DNA from: Lepiota brunneoincarnata | Lineage: Eukaryota > Basidiomycota > Agaricomycetes > Agaricales > Agaricaceae | Direction: 5' to 3' | DNA: 64,000 nucleotides | NCBI GenBank assembly: GCA_023014365.1 | Contig: JAEBUN010000005.1 | Location: 2,046,001-2,110,000 of the forward strand | Part shown: piece by piece, positions 36,026-49,490 of the stretch | Layout of the letters: every line of letters begins with the position of its first letter | Position numbering within the stretch: the stretch's first letter is position 1 | Made by a program: the position numbers and the translations under genes | Notes under the pieces: model-generated | Seen by the model: the letters and a program-made list of their open reading frames with translations, nothing else | What the model was told of the DNA's origin: nothing | The model's database searches: none

Positions 36026-38403
36026 TTACTCCACGATCTGGCGGAATTTATCCTGAATCTCGTTGTGCAATGCGTCCAGTTTCTGCCTGATGGGTTCTTT
36101 GCCTTGTGACGGGGACTGGGCGGGTGGAGCGTCACTTGTTATCTCTGATCAGGGCGTAAACAGGCTTACCTCAAACTTCATTTGCGACAGTTTGAACATA
36201 ATGTCTGCCGCGGAGTCTTTGATTTTTGCAAATGTCAGATCGTGCTGGGTGACGGCCTTGGTTGCCGCATCATGGAATGCCACAAAGTTTCTTAGCATGG
36301 CGCTGGTCTTGTAGAAGGGACAGTATCGGTCATATTCACTCATGCCGTTCTGCTGGAGAAAGTCGTCCTTGAGCATCCTTGCAACCTCGAGAGTGATCTT
36401 GTCGTTTTCACCCAGAGCGCTCTTTCCTACTAGCTGAACAATTTCAGCCAGATCCTCCTCCTTCTGTAGAATTTCCTTTGTCTTCGTCCGAAGCTCAACA
36501 AAGCCGGGCTCTTCGCGTTCGTAATAGGGCTCTAGGACCTTGGTATACTTGGAGTATGACAAATTCCAGTTGACGGACGGGAAATGTTTACGCTGTGCAA
36601 GCTTCTTGTCGAGGCCCCAGAAGACCTGGACGATACTGAGCGTAGCAGAGGTGACAGGGTCAGAGAAGTCACCACCAGGTGGTGAGACGCTAGGTAAAAC
36701 TACTCGGATCAATATTCAGGGCAGCGGAACTGAGCACATACGCGCCAACGATGGAAACAGTTCCCTGGCGGAGAGGGTTACCGAGGCAGACAACCTTACC
36801 AGTTCGCTCATAGAAGCTGGCAAGCTTGGTGCCCAAGTAGGCAGGATAGCCAGAATCAGCAGGCATTTCTGCTAGCCGGCCTGAGATTTCGCGCAGAGCC
36901 TCCGCCCAACGAGAGGTTGAATCAGCCATCATAGCGACGTTGGAGCCCTGGTCGCGGAAATATTCTGAGAGTGTGATGCCGGTGTAGATGGATGCTTCTC
37001 GAGCAGCAACGGGCATGTTGGAGGTGTTCGCGACAAGGGTAGTGCGTTTCATGATAGGTTCCTGACGACCTCCAATCTCCATTGTCAGTTCAGGGAACTA
37101 GAAATTTGTCCGAGTGAGCTCGGTGTATTGAGATGAGAGTCTCTTCGACAGACCTCCATCAGGAACTTCAGCCATCTAGATCTGGCATTCAGCTTCAGTG
37201 AAAGGAAGTATTATTGGGTGATATACCTCATTTCCACGTTCGCCGCAGCCAACATAGACAATGATGTCGCTGTTTGAGAACTTGGAGATGGCTTGTGAAA
37301 TGACAGTCTTTCCACAACCAAAAGCTCCTGGAATTGCGGTTGTTCCTCCTTGCACACAACTTGGTCATGGATGAGCAGTTGTTCCAAGGGGTGGGGGACA
37401 TTCTTACGGGAAGAGGGCATCGAGGATGCGCTGGCCAGTAAGGAGAGGATAATCCGCACTCAACTTCTCCGCTACAGGGCGAGGTGCTCGGACGGGCCAA
37501 AGTTGCATCATGGTGTGTTTCGTTGCCTTTCCCTCGAATTCTGTCTCGAGCACTACATCCTAGCTTAAAGTCAGTTGGTAACCAGGGAAATTGAGAGGGA
37601 CAGGGTACATCTACTGCATAGCTGCCTTTGTCGGCTATGTAGGTGATGGTCCCGAGAGCTCGAGGGTGAAGCATTATCTTGTGATCGTCGACCAACGAGT
37701 TTTCATAAACGCCACCAAAGATATCGCCTCCAGAGATATGGTCGCCGACCTAAGCCAAAAGTGCTAAGAATGACTGCTGAGATTGAATATAACGATGGCC
37801 CGTACTTTGAAGCTGACTGGTTTAAAGTCCCATTTTAACGACCGATCAAGGGCGTCGGTGTTAATTCCGCGAGGAATATAGATGGATTTTGAGAGTGCTT
37901 GAATGGACTGATAACACGTTGAGAACCAAGGCAACTTGTTGCAAGCCCGACCGTCAACTCACCCTCAGAGGGCGCTGGATACCATCAACGATGTTCCCCA
38001 TAAGACCTAGGGCAGTGATCAACAAACACAGGTGTGGAGAAGGAGTTGAAGTACCAGGTCCTAGTTCGACGCTCAAGGGCTTCCCTGTCCTTAGCACGGG
38101 ATCTCCGACGGTTACACCAGATGTCTCCTCATAGACCTGAATAGTCGCCTTATCGCCCTCAATACGGATGACCTCTGATGTATCATTAAGAGTCGGTTCG
38201 AATATGCGATCAGGAAAGATGGCATACCGCCGACGAGCTCATCGTGGCCTACACGGACTAGTTCGTACATGGCCTGCCCCGATCATGTTCTCAGCGATGA
38301 CGACAGGGCCAGATACGCCGAATACCTGGCCAAGTCTACTTTCCCTGTCCTCGTCACGGATCTTTGGGAGGTCGCGCTTTGCATTCTGAAGACTGCCCGC
38401 CAT
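36026..38403 (-). CDS. VMA1: V-type H+-ATPase catalytic subunit A (VMA1)
   Basis: This is the ATP-hydrolysing subunit of the V1 sector. The start at 38403 gives [20 protein letters not shown], then [20 protein letters not shown]. The nucleotide site is intact: the P-loop reads [13 protein letters not shown], with the preceding [11 protein letters not shown] joined across an intron. Later blocks include [60 protein letters not shown] and [12 protein letters not shown]. The C-terminus reads [20 protein letters not shown] and ends at TAA 36026-36028. About nine short introns occur. Unlike several yeast VMA1 genes, there is no intein at the P-loop. It is head-to-head with RPT1, 124 bases between ATGs. 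With VMA13 it makes two V1 subunits in this window. Confidence 0.93.
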
Positions 38404-38527
38404 GGTAGAGGGGAAATAGATTTGGGAATGGCTGAGTCCAACTAACTTCGGTATAAGCCGAGGGAGTCATGTGACCGATGAACGCGTCATGGTCGACGGG
38501 TTTTCGTCTCTTGACTAACTTGATAAA

Positions 38528-40513
<1,986 letters not shown>

Positions 40514-40549
40514 GTACATAGATACATTTGTAATTAGGTTCGAGCAACA

Positions 40550-42000
40550 ATGACATCCATGTTCTCTTCCACCCTCCTGTACCCTTCCCTCAAGACATCT
40601 CTTCCACACAAAGACCCTCTCAGGACAGCCTCAGCTTGCTGACCTCCTCTCCAGTTACGCCAACACCCCGCCCCGTCCAATCAACCTTTCCCAGCTCCTC
40701 TCCTTTGGCAGGCCCGTAACCCCGGATTCTGTCCTTGCATCTGTTTCCTACACCCTCGCAGAACTCCCCCGCAGACTTGCCACCCGTGTCCGCTCCCTCG
40801 AGGCTCTCCCCTTCATCGTTGGGACTAACCCTTACATCGCCAAGACGCTCGCTGCTTACAAGGATGGCTTTACCTGGCTTGCTACCCATGCTCCCGTCAC
40901 CAGCATATCCCAGAACGAAGAGTTCGTCGATAGGCTTGCCGGACTCGTGCAGAACCACACAAATGACATCCCAACCATGGCCAAAGGGTAAGTATCGACT
41001 TCATTCCTCTCCGGTAGCAGCCCTCACGCTCGGAATCACAGTTTCCAAGAATGTTCTCGGTATATGTCCTCAACCCAGATCAGCAACTTTCTTGACGGCG
41101 CCATTCGTAACCGAATCTCAATCCGCTTGATAGCTGAACAGCACATAGCCCTGTCCAAGGCACTGGCGGAGGCTCTAGACGTTGACAGCTATGTCGGTGT
41201 TGTTGATACGAACTGCTCGCCATACCGAATGATCCGGATGTGTAGGTCTTTTGTCTCTGAGTTATGTGAAGCAACGTTGGGTACGAGTCCTGAAATAATC
41301 GTTGACGGGGATGTCGACGCTACATTTCCGTGAGCTGTTAGATCCACTGCTATCCGATCCACTGCTAATTCCTATAAAGCTACGTGCCCGTTCACCTCGA
41401 GTACATCCTCACAGAGCTCCTCAAAAACTCCTTCCGCGCAACAGTCGAGCACCACTACAAAATCTACAGTAACACTTCGGTGAAAGATCTTCCTCCGGTA
41501 ACCATCACACTGTCCCAACCGACATCACATAGTCCCAACCACGGGCACTGCTTTTCCATTCGCATCCGTGATCAGGGAGGTGGTGTATCACCTCCCTAAC
41601 ATGGCCCGCATCTTCTCCTACGCGTTCACGACAGCTGGACGGGGCGCCCACACAAGCGCGCAGGATGACGCAGAAGGCGGCCCGTACGCCGCACAGCACA
41701 TCGGAGGGATTGCTGCTGTGGGCGATGAGAAGAATGGTGATGCGAGTGTGTTTGGGGAAATCACAAGTAAGGGACTACAGACAGGACTTGGAACCATTGC
41801 CGGCCTAGGGTATGGATTACCCATGAGTAGGTTGTATGCCAAGTATATGTTTTATCTTGCTGCATTTTGCCGATTGAGCTGATCACTGTCTCTCAAGGTA
41901 TTTTGGGGGTTCGTTGGATCTGCTGTCGCTCGAAGGGTGGGGTAGTGATGTCTTCCTCAAACTACGGTGCTTAGATGAGGCCGGCGATGCGGCCATATGA
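40550..42000 (+). CDS. Mitochondrial pyruvate or branched-chain dehydrogenase kinase, with apparent frame breaks
   Basis: This protein kinase uses a GHKL (histidine-kinase-like) fold to phosphorylate and switch off mitochondrial 2-oxoacid dehydrogenases. The N-terminal four-helix domain reads INLSQLLSFGRP, then LPFIVGTNPYIAKTLAAYKD, and NFLDGAIRNRISIRLIAEQH. The GHKL part contains the N-box YILTELLKNSFRATVEHHYK, the G1 box IRDQGGGVSPP, SYAFTTAG, and the final GLGYGLPMSRLYAKYFGGSL. Two problems occur. The only nearby ATGs (40550, 40559) are one frame away from the conserved start of the domain. At about 41599 a one-base shift separates GGGVSPP from NMARIFSYAF, with no possible intron. The 3' exon ends at TGA 41998-42000. 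I cannot decide between the two substrate classes. Confidence 0.82.
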
Positions 42001-42255
42001 CCTTACCCTCTGCATTCTAGACATCTCATTCATATCTAATTAGCCTAACCGAGTTCGGTGCGCTCAGCTTGTGAGTTTTGATTATGTCTCTTGCAAAGCA
42101 ACGACAGGTGTGGGACTCGACAGTAAAATAACAGAGCCAAAAGTAAAATACAGCAAACCCCTGGTATCATGAGAGAAAAACGGTAAAAAAGGATGAGAAA
42201 GCGGATTAGATTGCAAGCAGTATCATTTGGTTACAGTTCCCTGAGAATCAATAAG

Positions 42256-45200
42256 TCAATGTGTGCTCGGGAGATGCCTGAGAGGACTCACAACATATCC
42301 ACTCAGAGATCTACTTGAGTGGTACGAAGATATACTCTGAGGCTGCGAAGCTCTATATGACCGTGAAGTTGAACCAAGAGTGGCGACATGTGTTGCATTG
42401 GGGGTAGTCGGGATGCCATTTGTTGTCGTCCTGGACGTACGTGCTGTAAGCGGGGTAGGAGCACTAATCAAGGACTTTTTGGGTGTTTCCATGACTTGCT
42501 TAGACCTAGTACCACTAAGACTAGATGATGAAGGAGTTGATCTATTACTGGCGGCAACAGCCTGTCTGCGCTTTCCCGCCAGTATGAATGGGTGTCGCAT
42601 AGCCGCCTGGGGCTTCATGCGGCGTTCCGGATCCCAAACAAGGCATTTGGCGATAAAATCAACAAACTCCTCATCGTTGCACTTCAGGGCCTGGGCAAGC
42701 GTCCTCGACCCTGGCCTACGACGTCGACCCTTCGAGTTTACCACAGCTCTTGGCGTACCACTCGTATCTGGGGCATGCATCAGCTCGCAAGACTCGTGAG
42801 CGAGATGAAACGACACACCAAAAAAGAGCTTCTTCCGTGAGCTGCGATTGACGAATTCTTTGTCAGGCACACCCAGAACCTCCATGATACAAGACAGCTG
42901 CTCCTGCTCATTCTCTCCGGGAAATATCGGATATCCTGTGTAGAGCTCGGCTAGTATGCAACCTAGGCTCCACATATCAATGGCCATGTGGTAATTCATT
43001 CCAAGAATGACTTCAGGTGACCGATAGAACCGGCTCTGGATATAGGTGTAGACTGGAGTTATTTGTGGGCTTAGCGATATTATCAGGGGATTTTGTTGTT
43101 TGGTGGCTTACTCTTCTCGTGCTCGAAACAGCTGCTTCCAAAGTCAATGACCTTGATGGCACTCTTGGTGGGATGCTTCAGAAGGACATTCTACGAACAG
43201 AAAGAAAGATGAAGAGTTGTGAAATAAATGGGACATACGACCCACCTCTGGCTTCAGGTCACAATGGACAATTCGATGGTGTCGCATCAGCATGAGGGAC
43301 ATGAGCATTTGCGTCGTGAAACGCCGGATCAACGATGTCGTGAAACCAACGAAGCCATTGGCCTTTATTAACTCGTATAAGTTGATACTTAGCAACTCCA
43401 TCGCGATGCACAGATGGTTTCGGAAATAAAAGTGATCATTCATTTTGATGACATGGTGTTTCTCATCTGCGTCCTTCGACAAATGAGTGTGCGACAGCCG
43501 AAGGCAATGAAAAAGACATACCCATTTACGGAGATTATCTAAAATCTTGATCTCAACTAGAGCTTGATGATGAAAGCGTTTCTTGTTCCGGATGATCTTG
43601 ATTGCCACAGATTCACCGGTGCAGTGATCTCGACAGTGGAGGACCTGACCAAAGGAGCCTTTACCAAGGGTATCCAACACTTCATAACGGTATGCGAGAT
43701 GATCGTGATTGACGACTAGGTAATCTCCTCGTTCATCGTCATATCCGTAATTGTTGGCTGAATTATCCAGCGTTGCCAGCTTCTTCTTGCTTTTCCCCCC
43801 CATGCAATACACTGACGTATAATCCTGAATTTCCTTCCTCTCGTACTCCGATAGATACTGGGCCTGACTGCTCCTCAGAATATCTAAAAAAGAAGTCGAT
43901 TAAATCGGGATTGTAAACATATATTAACACCCACCATCAGGGGAGGAAGGGAGTACAGGGGGTATAGGTTCCGGGAACTTCAACATTTCATCGAGTTCCT
44001 CTTGGGTGGCACCAGAAGCTAATTTTTTGGCTTGTTGGCGTCTGATATAGTTCATCATCTCCTCATCGCCCAGCAGCTCCTCCTCATCCACAGTACTTGG
44101 AACCGGAGATGGCGTTGAGAGTGATTGTCGACTAGAGGAAGGAGAACTTTTAGGTTGTTGAACTGCCTGTGGACCCGATGAATTTGACGCGCGTAAGCTG
44201 GGTTTGGGTCCCAAGAGCTTGAGACCTTTTGATGGCGAAAGTGCAGAGAAGCGATGAGATGATGGCATTTGCTCGGAGTTGGTTGCGGGGGTAGATATTG
44301 AAGCAGTGGATCCAGTGGATGGTTTACGGAGACCCATGAAAGACATCGATTCGCGGTTCGCCTTGCGGTGCAAGACACCCCCAACGCCGGAGGTAGATGC
44401 TTGACGAGGAAGCCGTGAGGTTGTTGCAGAGGGAGATGCTCGGACGAGTGGTTGGTGAGCGGAAGACTTTGGTGTCGTCCCATCATCATTTATCACTCCA
44501 AACTCATTGGTTGATAGGCCAGTAGGGGATGGATTAGCGGATGTAGATGGGAGTCCGCTGGCATGGCGCGTGGCTAATGCAGATGAGGACAGTTTGAGAG
44601 GAGGTGAAGGCACAGCTGAAGCAGCACTAGAGATGCGGGGAATCTTGGTTGGGGTTTCTTTGGGCAAACCGGAGATGATGTTAAGAGAGGAGGGAGGTAG
44701 TTCCCTGTTCTCTTTTGCAACATTGGGGCTGTTGCCGACGGTTCCAACTGAAGGTGATCCAGCAATCGTTGGAAGCTGATTCCGACTACGGAGCGATGCG
44801 TCCGAGTGCTTCTGCAAGGAACTGACAGTTTGAGCCGTGAACCTAGACGATGTCGAGGGTGTCCGAGCGGTAATTTGAGTGGCCGCTGCAATTGACGAGG
44901 TTGAAGACTTGAGTTTGGCAACCCGCTGAGCAGTTGCTGGCTCCAAGGCCGAGATTTGCATAGGTGGTAAAGCCACTGGAGACTTTGGTTTCCTGGGATC
45001 CGCAGATGACAATGTCTTGATACGACTTAGCGCTGCAAGAATTAGCCAACATAGAAAATCAGACTCACCTTGCCTCGTTTCCTGATCATGAGTGAGATCC
45101 GGCTTTCGCTTCTATCCTTCTCTTCCTTCTTCTCTTCCTTCTTCCTGTCCTTCTCGGCTTTGGCGCGGGCCTTTTCTGTTTCTCTATCTGATCTAATACT

Positions 45201-48170
45201 CTCCCTAGCACTATCTTTGGCATCCCCATGTAGGCTACGACGTGATGACGATTTTAATAGTGAAGGAATTCCCAAGCTCAGCACCGAAGACTTCTTCGAT
45301 GTTGAGCCCGGTATAGATGTCGAGAGGGTGGTATAGTCGCGAGAAGGAGAAATACTATTCTTGGAACGAGGTGTGTTAAGATGGCTGGGGGGAGAGGAGG
45401 ACACAGGTAGAGAGGGAGGGGCCTGCATGGATTGAGAAGATGAGCGTCGGAAGAATGGGATGGATGAGGGAGTGAGTCGCCTGGACTGGGTTCGGCGAAC
45501 TGAGGCGGACGGACTAAGGGGCCCATTCGGAGGCGCAGACAAGGCGGAGGTAGTATGGTTAGTACTGACGCTTGAACCTGTACCTGGTCGGCTGAGGCCG
45601 CGATCTGGTGTCTTCGATGTATTCATCACCATACCAGATGCATTAACAGAGCCCACGGACGACAACGATGCTAGAGAACCGGCTGATGTCATGGCATCAG
45701 GCTGTTTAGGAGACCAAGGGGACTTCGAAGATGCTTTATCTCTAGAAGTAGATTTGCGAAGTTGTTGACCGAAACTAATCGCCCGAGGGCTCAACGGAAA
45801 GCTCGATTTAGAACCGGATGAAGGCGAGTTCGATAAACGCAGGTTCAAGGCGCTCGAGAAACTCCATTTCTTTGAGGGCGTCTTGGGAGCCACAGGCGCC
45901 AAGTCAGTGCTTAGATGGCTTGGTGCGTGTTGATTTCGATGTGAGTGAATACGGGGTTGCGGAACCTCAAGGGAGGGTGTGCGTTCCAAATTGCTGCCTT
46001 GGCCTTGTTTGGCGGAGTCTTCACTACTAGAAAGTGATGGGAAGGAAAGGCTCGAGGATGTGGGCGGGGGTGAACGATAGGAAGAGAGATCTTTGGGTAG
46101 CGGAGGCACTGGAGGAACAAAGGCATCTTCAGATGTATCCCCGATAATAGCAATCGAAGCCACCCGGTCCTTTAAAAGGTTAGCGTCGCTCGAATGGACA
46201 CTGGATATATCACTACCAGCGCTGTTGCGCCTGGCTTTATTCGTGGAATGTCGCCCTGATGTTCCTCCAGATACCGAAGTAAAGCTTGTACCAGTCGACA
46301 TCGAAGCTGAGTCCCGAGAACTGGTGGTTGGTGTACTGGCATAGTTAGAAGAGGTTGAACTACGCTTAGGTGTGAAGCTCATCCGTGTGCCAACCTTCCT
46401 GGGAGTTTTGTCTTGCACAAGAGCCTGAAGTTGTTCATCATCTTGTCCTTCAGAATTTCCCTCAACGTCGAGAGAACCAGAGAGAGAATGGTGCTTTCGG
46501 AGGCTTTCTTTCCCGTCCTTTTCACTGCCAGTGCCTACGCCGCTTCCTCTTTTAGATTTTGCATGATCTCCACCAACGCCCTCCCACTGATTCCCACCTT
46601 TTCCGGCTGGGGTGACAGGACGGCTAGAACTTGACGGGCGACCAAAGCTTCCAACGCTGGCACGGGCTCGTGCAGTTTTTCCAGTTAGGCCATCTAGTTT
46701 TCGCAGAGCCTCCGCGGCCGCTTCGTCGTCGAGGACGGACCACCCCTCCTGAGTGCCGCGTAGTAGTGAATGAGCTACGCTAGGAGATGTGTGCTGTGAA
46801 GAGCCATCCTTCGACACCGAACTCAAGGGTGGCGTATGGGATTTGTTGGTTGATTGCCTCAGGAGATGCTGAATAGATGAAGAGGCAGGAGACGGAGGTA
46901 GGTGAGAAAAGTCTGCAGTTTGGACGCGCCTGTCGATCAAGGGCGATGTTGTCGAGCCCGTAGAAAGCTGCCTGGAGTGCCGTTCTGTCGATGACATCAA
47001 TTTGGATACTCCGCTGATTGAGATACCAAAACTCTGGCGACGCTGGTCTCTGGTTTTCCCATCGCGAGGGGAGGTAGTCGGGGACGTGCTCACGTTGAGG
47101 CTACGGTGTTTTCGTGCGGATGCTAACTTTTCCTCCTTAGCCCTGTCCTTAACAGCAGAACCAGATCCCGCACGCTTGGAAACGAGAGATCCCTGTTGAT
47201 CCAATTCGAACTCGTCCGAAGTGCGCTTTTTTGCACGTCGCGCAGGAGTGAAGGAGCTAGGGGGTGAGGAAGGGTATGTGTCTGGGTTGACTAAGCGATC
47301 TTGTGAGCGAGGTACCCGTGGGGTTTCGTCTTGGAGGGAACCAACGCGGGTCGATAGAGAGGACCGAGCACTTTTCCCGAGCTTGGGAAGCTCTGGCGCG
47401 TTGTTGTTGAGATTCCGAGGATAGAGGATCTCCTCTCCTCCGCTCTCCTCAGCAATCGAAGGGCGATTGCGGAGTGATTTCGGGGGCGGCTGGAGAGCAA
47501 TCTGGATAGAGGCTGAGCACAAGCAGCAGAGGGGTGGAGAGCGAACCTACTTCCTCCCTTTCGGACATCTCACCATCCACAGCTTCTATCGTCCACGGAC
47601 TATCAGGTTCGTCGTCACGCATATCCTCGGGCATAGCAATCTCGGCACCATCAGAGGGCAGCTGGTCGCTATCATCATTCCCGCCGGTATGCTCGTTCCT
47701 CGTCCAGCGGGGTGTTGCAAGCTCTCCAACGCCGACGAGCCCGCGCCGGTCGATGCTAGCTGGGTTCCTGGCAGGAGTGACGGGCTCGGTGATGGGAGGC
47801 TGGTCGGGTGTGCTGGATAGTGGGGGGAGCGGAGGGAGAGGTATGATAGGAGAGTCGGAAGGAGACTGGATACCAAAGTAGTAGGGATCGAGGGAGGAGG
47901 TGGCGGATCCGGAGCGTGAAACGGGGAGTTCCCGGTCGAGACACGCGCGGTCGTCATCCGAGGCAGCCGTAGCAGCAGTTGAGGGCGCCTGAAGAGCGTG
48001 TGTATGTGTGAGTACATGAGAGAAAGAAGAAAGGATACGGATAGGACCTGGTCAGCGGTGGTATAATCCACGTTGGATGGGGATGGTTCCGCGTCTGATA
48101 TGGGATAGAGAGAGACCGGTTCATTGAAGCTGATTGTGATGGAGTGGGTGAGAGGGTCCTGGGTGGACAT
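42256..48170 (-). CDS. DYRK-family protein kinase (Pom1-like) with long disordered N-terminus
   Basis: This is a dual-specificity tyrosine-regulated kinase; fission-yeast Pom1 and animal DYRK2 control cell polarity and division timing. I start at 48170 ([18 protein letters not shown]). About 1,300 residues of Ser/Pro/Thr-rich low-complexity sequence follow over three large exons (47.95-43.92 kb). The DYRK homology box is clear: [13 protein letters not shown] and [20 protein letters not shown]. The kinase domain has [20 protein letters not shown], the catalytic loop HCDLKPENVLL, DFGSSC, and the activation-loop [13 protein letters not shown] with the auto-phosphorylated second tyrosine. An intron from 45036 to about 44983 uses an AG beyond the first candidate to keep the frame. 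The last codons (42226-42256) depend on one more possible splice. The 5' leader is a polypurine tract on the plus strand. Confidence 0.85.
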
Positions 48171-48429
48171 GAAAGAAAAGAAAGAGATGGAAAGAAAGGG
48201 AAAGAAAAAAAAAGTGAAAGAAAACACAAGTGCTGGCGAGAGCTGCTCAGGCCAGGGAAGAGAGAGTCGTTGTCGCCCTGTACCTCATGTTATTGTTGTG
48301 GTCTATTTGGTCTGTGGCGATAAAATAACAATTTTAGTCTAATTTCCCGCGGTAAAAGGCCATGATGCTGCCTTCTCGACACCTCGCGGCCACTGTCCGC
48401 AGGCTCATCTTTCTTTCTTCTCCTCATCC

Positions 48430-49203
48430 ATGGCAGCCCCCCTCGATTCCCCCTACTCCCAAACCGTCTTCCCAATGCCCCTCCACATGTATCCTTTTGC
48501 ACCTCCAGCCACCCTCGTTCCCAGTCCACCCCCGCGTCCCAAACGTCGCCAAGTTAAGAATGCCTGCACAAATTGCCAGAAGGCCTGCAAAAAATGCGAC
48601 GATGCCCGCCCCTGTCTTCGATGCGTAAAGTATGGTGTCGGTGAAGAATGCGTCGACTCCCAGCGCAAAGAAAGGAAGAAGGGGATCAAGCGTGGTCCCT
48701 ACAAGAAGCGCGATGGAAAAGGTCTGCCTCCCCCCGCCACCCACACCCCCTCCTCTCTCACACCTCTTCAAGGTCGCGCCTATCGTGCTCTCGACTCCGC
48801 CGACCCTGCACAGCACTCCCTCCCTCTTTCAACACCCGCCACTCCCCAGTCCATCCCTCCTTCGGTTGCAGGCCCGTATGTCCCGATTACCTTCCCTCCT
48901 GCTTACTATGGCCAGTATCCTCCTCATACTACTCGACCCGGGGGTGCAGCTGCGATCTATCCTTACTACGTTGCCCATGTCACTGCTCCTCTTCCTCCTC
49001 AGTCTGGCCGGGAAGGAGAGCACCCCAGCTGCCATCCTCAACCACCATTCTATCCTGTCTTTCATGCCCCTTTTACCGGACAACCTGTCTATCCCCACCA
49101 CCAAAGCTTTGTCACGGTACGTCATGACAGCCAGGTCCAACCAAATCTGTATACTACCACTAGCGCCCCTATTTACCACAATACCTCTCCAGCCCCTGGA
49201 TAA
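48430..49203 (+). CDS. Zn2Cys6 (C6) transcription factor, intronless
   Basis: This is a fungal-type binuclear zinc-cluster DNA-binding protein of 257 residues. The cluster reads ACTNCQKACKKCDDARPC with LRCVKYGVGEEC, giving six correctly spaced cysteines at about residues 45-75. It is followed directly by a strongly basic linker, RKERKKGIKRGPYKKR, which could add DNA contacts or nuclear import. The rest is rich in Pro, Tyr, His and Ser and has no fungal-specific TF domain. It is much shorter than most C6 factors and is the only intron-free gene of any size here. It is divergent from the DYRK kinase, 259 bases between starts. Its targets are unknown. A short basic protein of this design could work as a partner or a dominant regulator, but that is inference. 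Confidence 0.8.
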   Translation: MAAPLDSPYSQTVFPMPLHMYPFAPPATLVPSPPPRPKRRQVKNACTNCQKACKKCDDARPCLRCVKYGVGEECVDSQRKERKKGIKRGPYKKRDGKGLPPPATHTPSSLTPLQGRAYRALDSADPAQHSLPLSTPATPQSIPPSVAGPYVPITFPPAYYGQYPPHTTRPGGAAAIYPYYVAHVTAPLPPQSGREGEHPSCHPQPPFYPVFHAPFTGQPVYPHHQSFVTVRHDSQVQPNLYTTTSAPIYHNTSPAPG

Positions 49204-49490
49204 CCCAAGATGAAACCGGCCCTCCCACCCCCCGCAAGACTTGTGTGATGACAATCCAGATAATCAGACAGAACTTGTTCTTTTCTTGTTCTTACCATTG
49301 TTTCCTTTCACCTTTGCCTTCTTTGTCCTACTTTTACACTTTGAAGCTCTTACTTACATGTATATCTATCTAGCTCTTTTCTTAATCCATCTTGGTTGTG
49401 ACTCTTGTTGCAAAGGCCATGCTGGAACAATGAGATTCCGAGATTTGTGACAAGATGTAAATAAGGAGCTGAGCACACTGTAAAAAGCAA

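Noticed and set aside
36026..38403. Possible intein in VMA1, as in several yeasts
   Set aside because: The P-loop region GAFGCGKT is continuous apart from one short GT..AG intron, and the gene length fits an intein-free subunit A.
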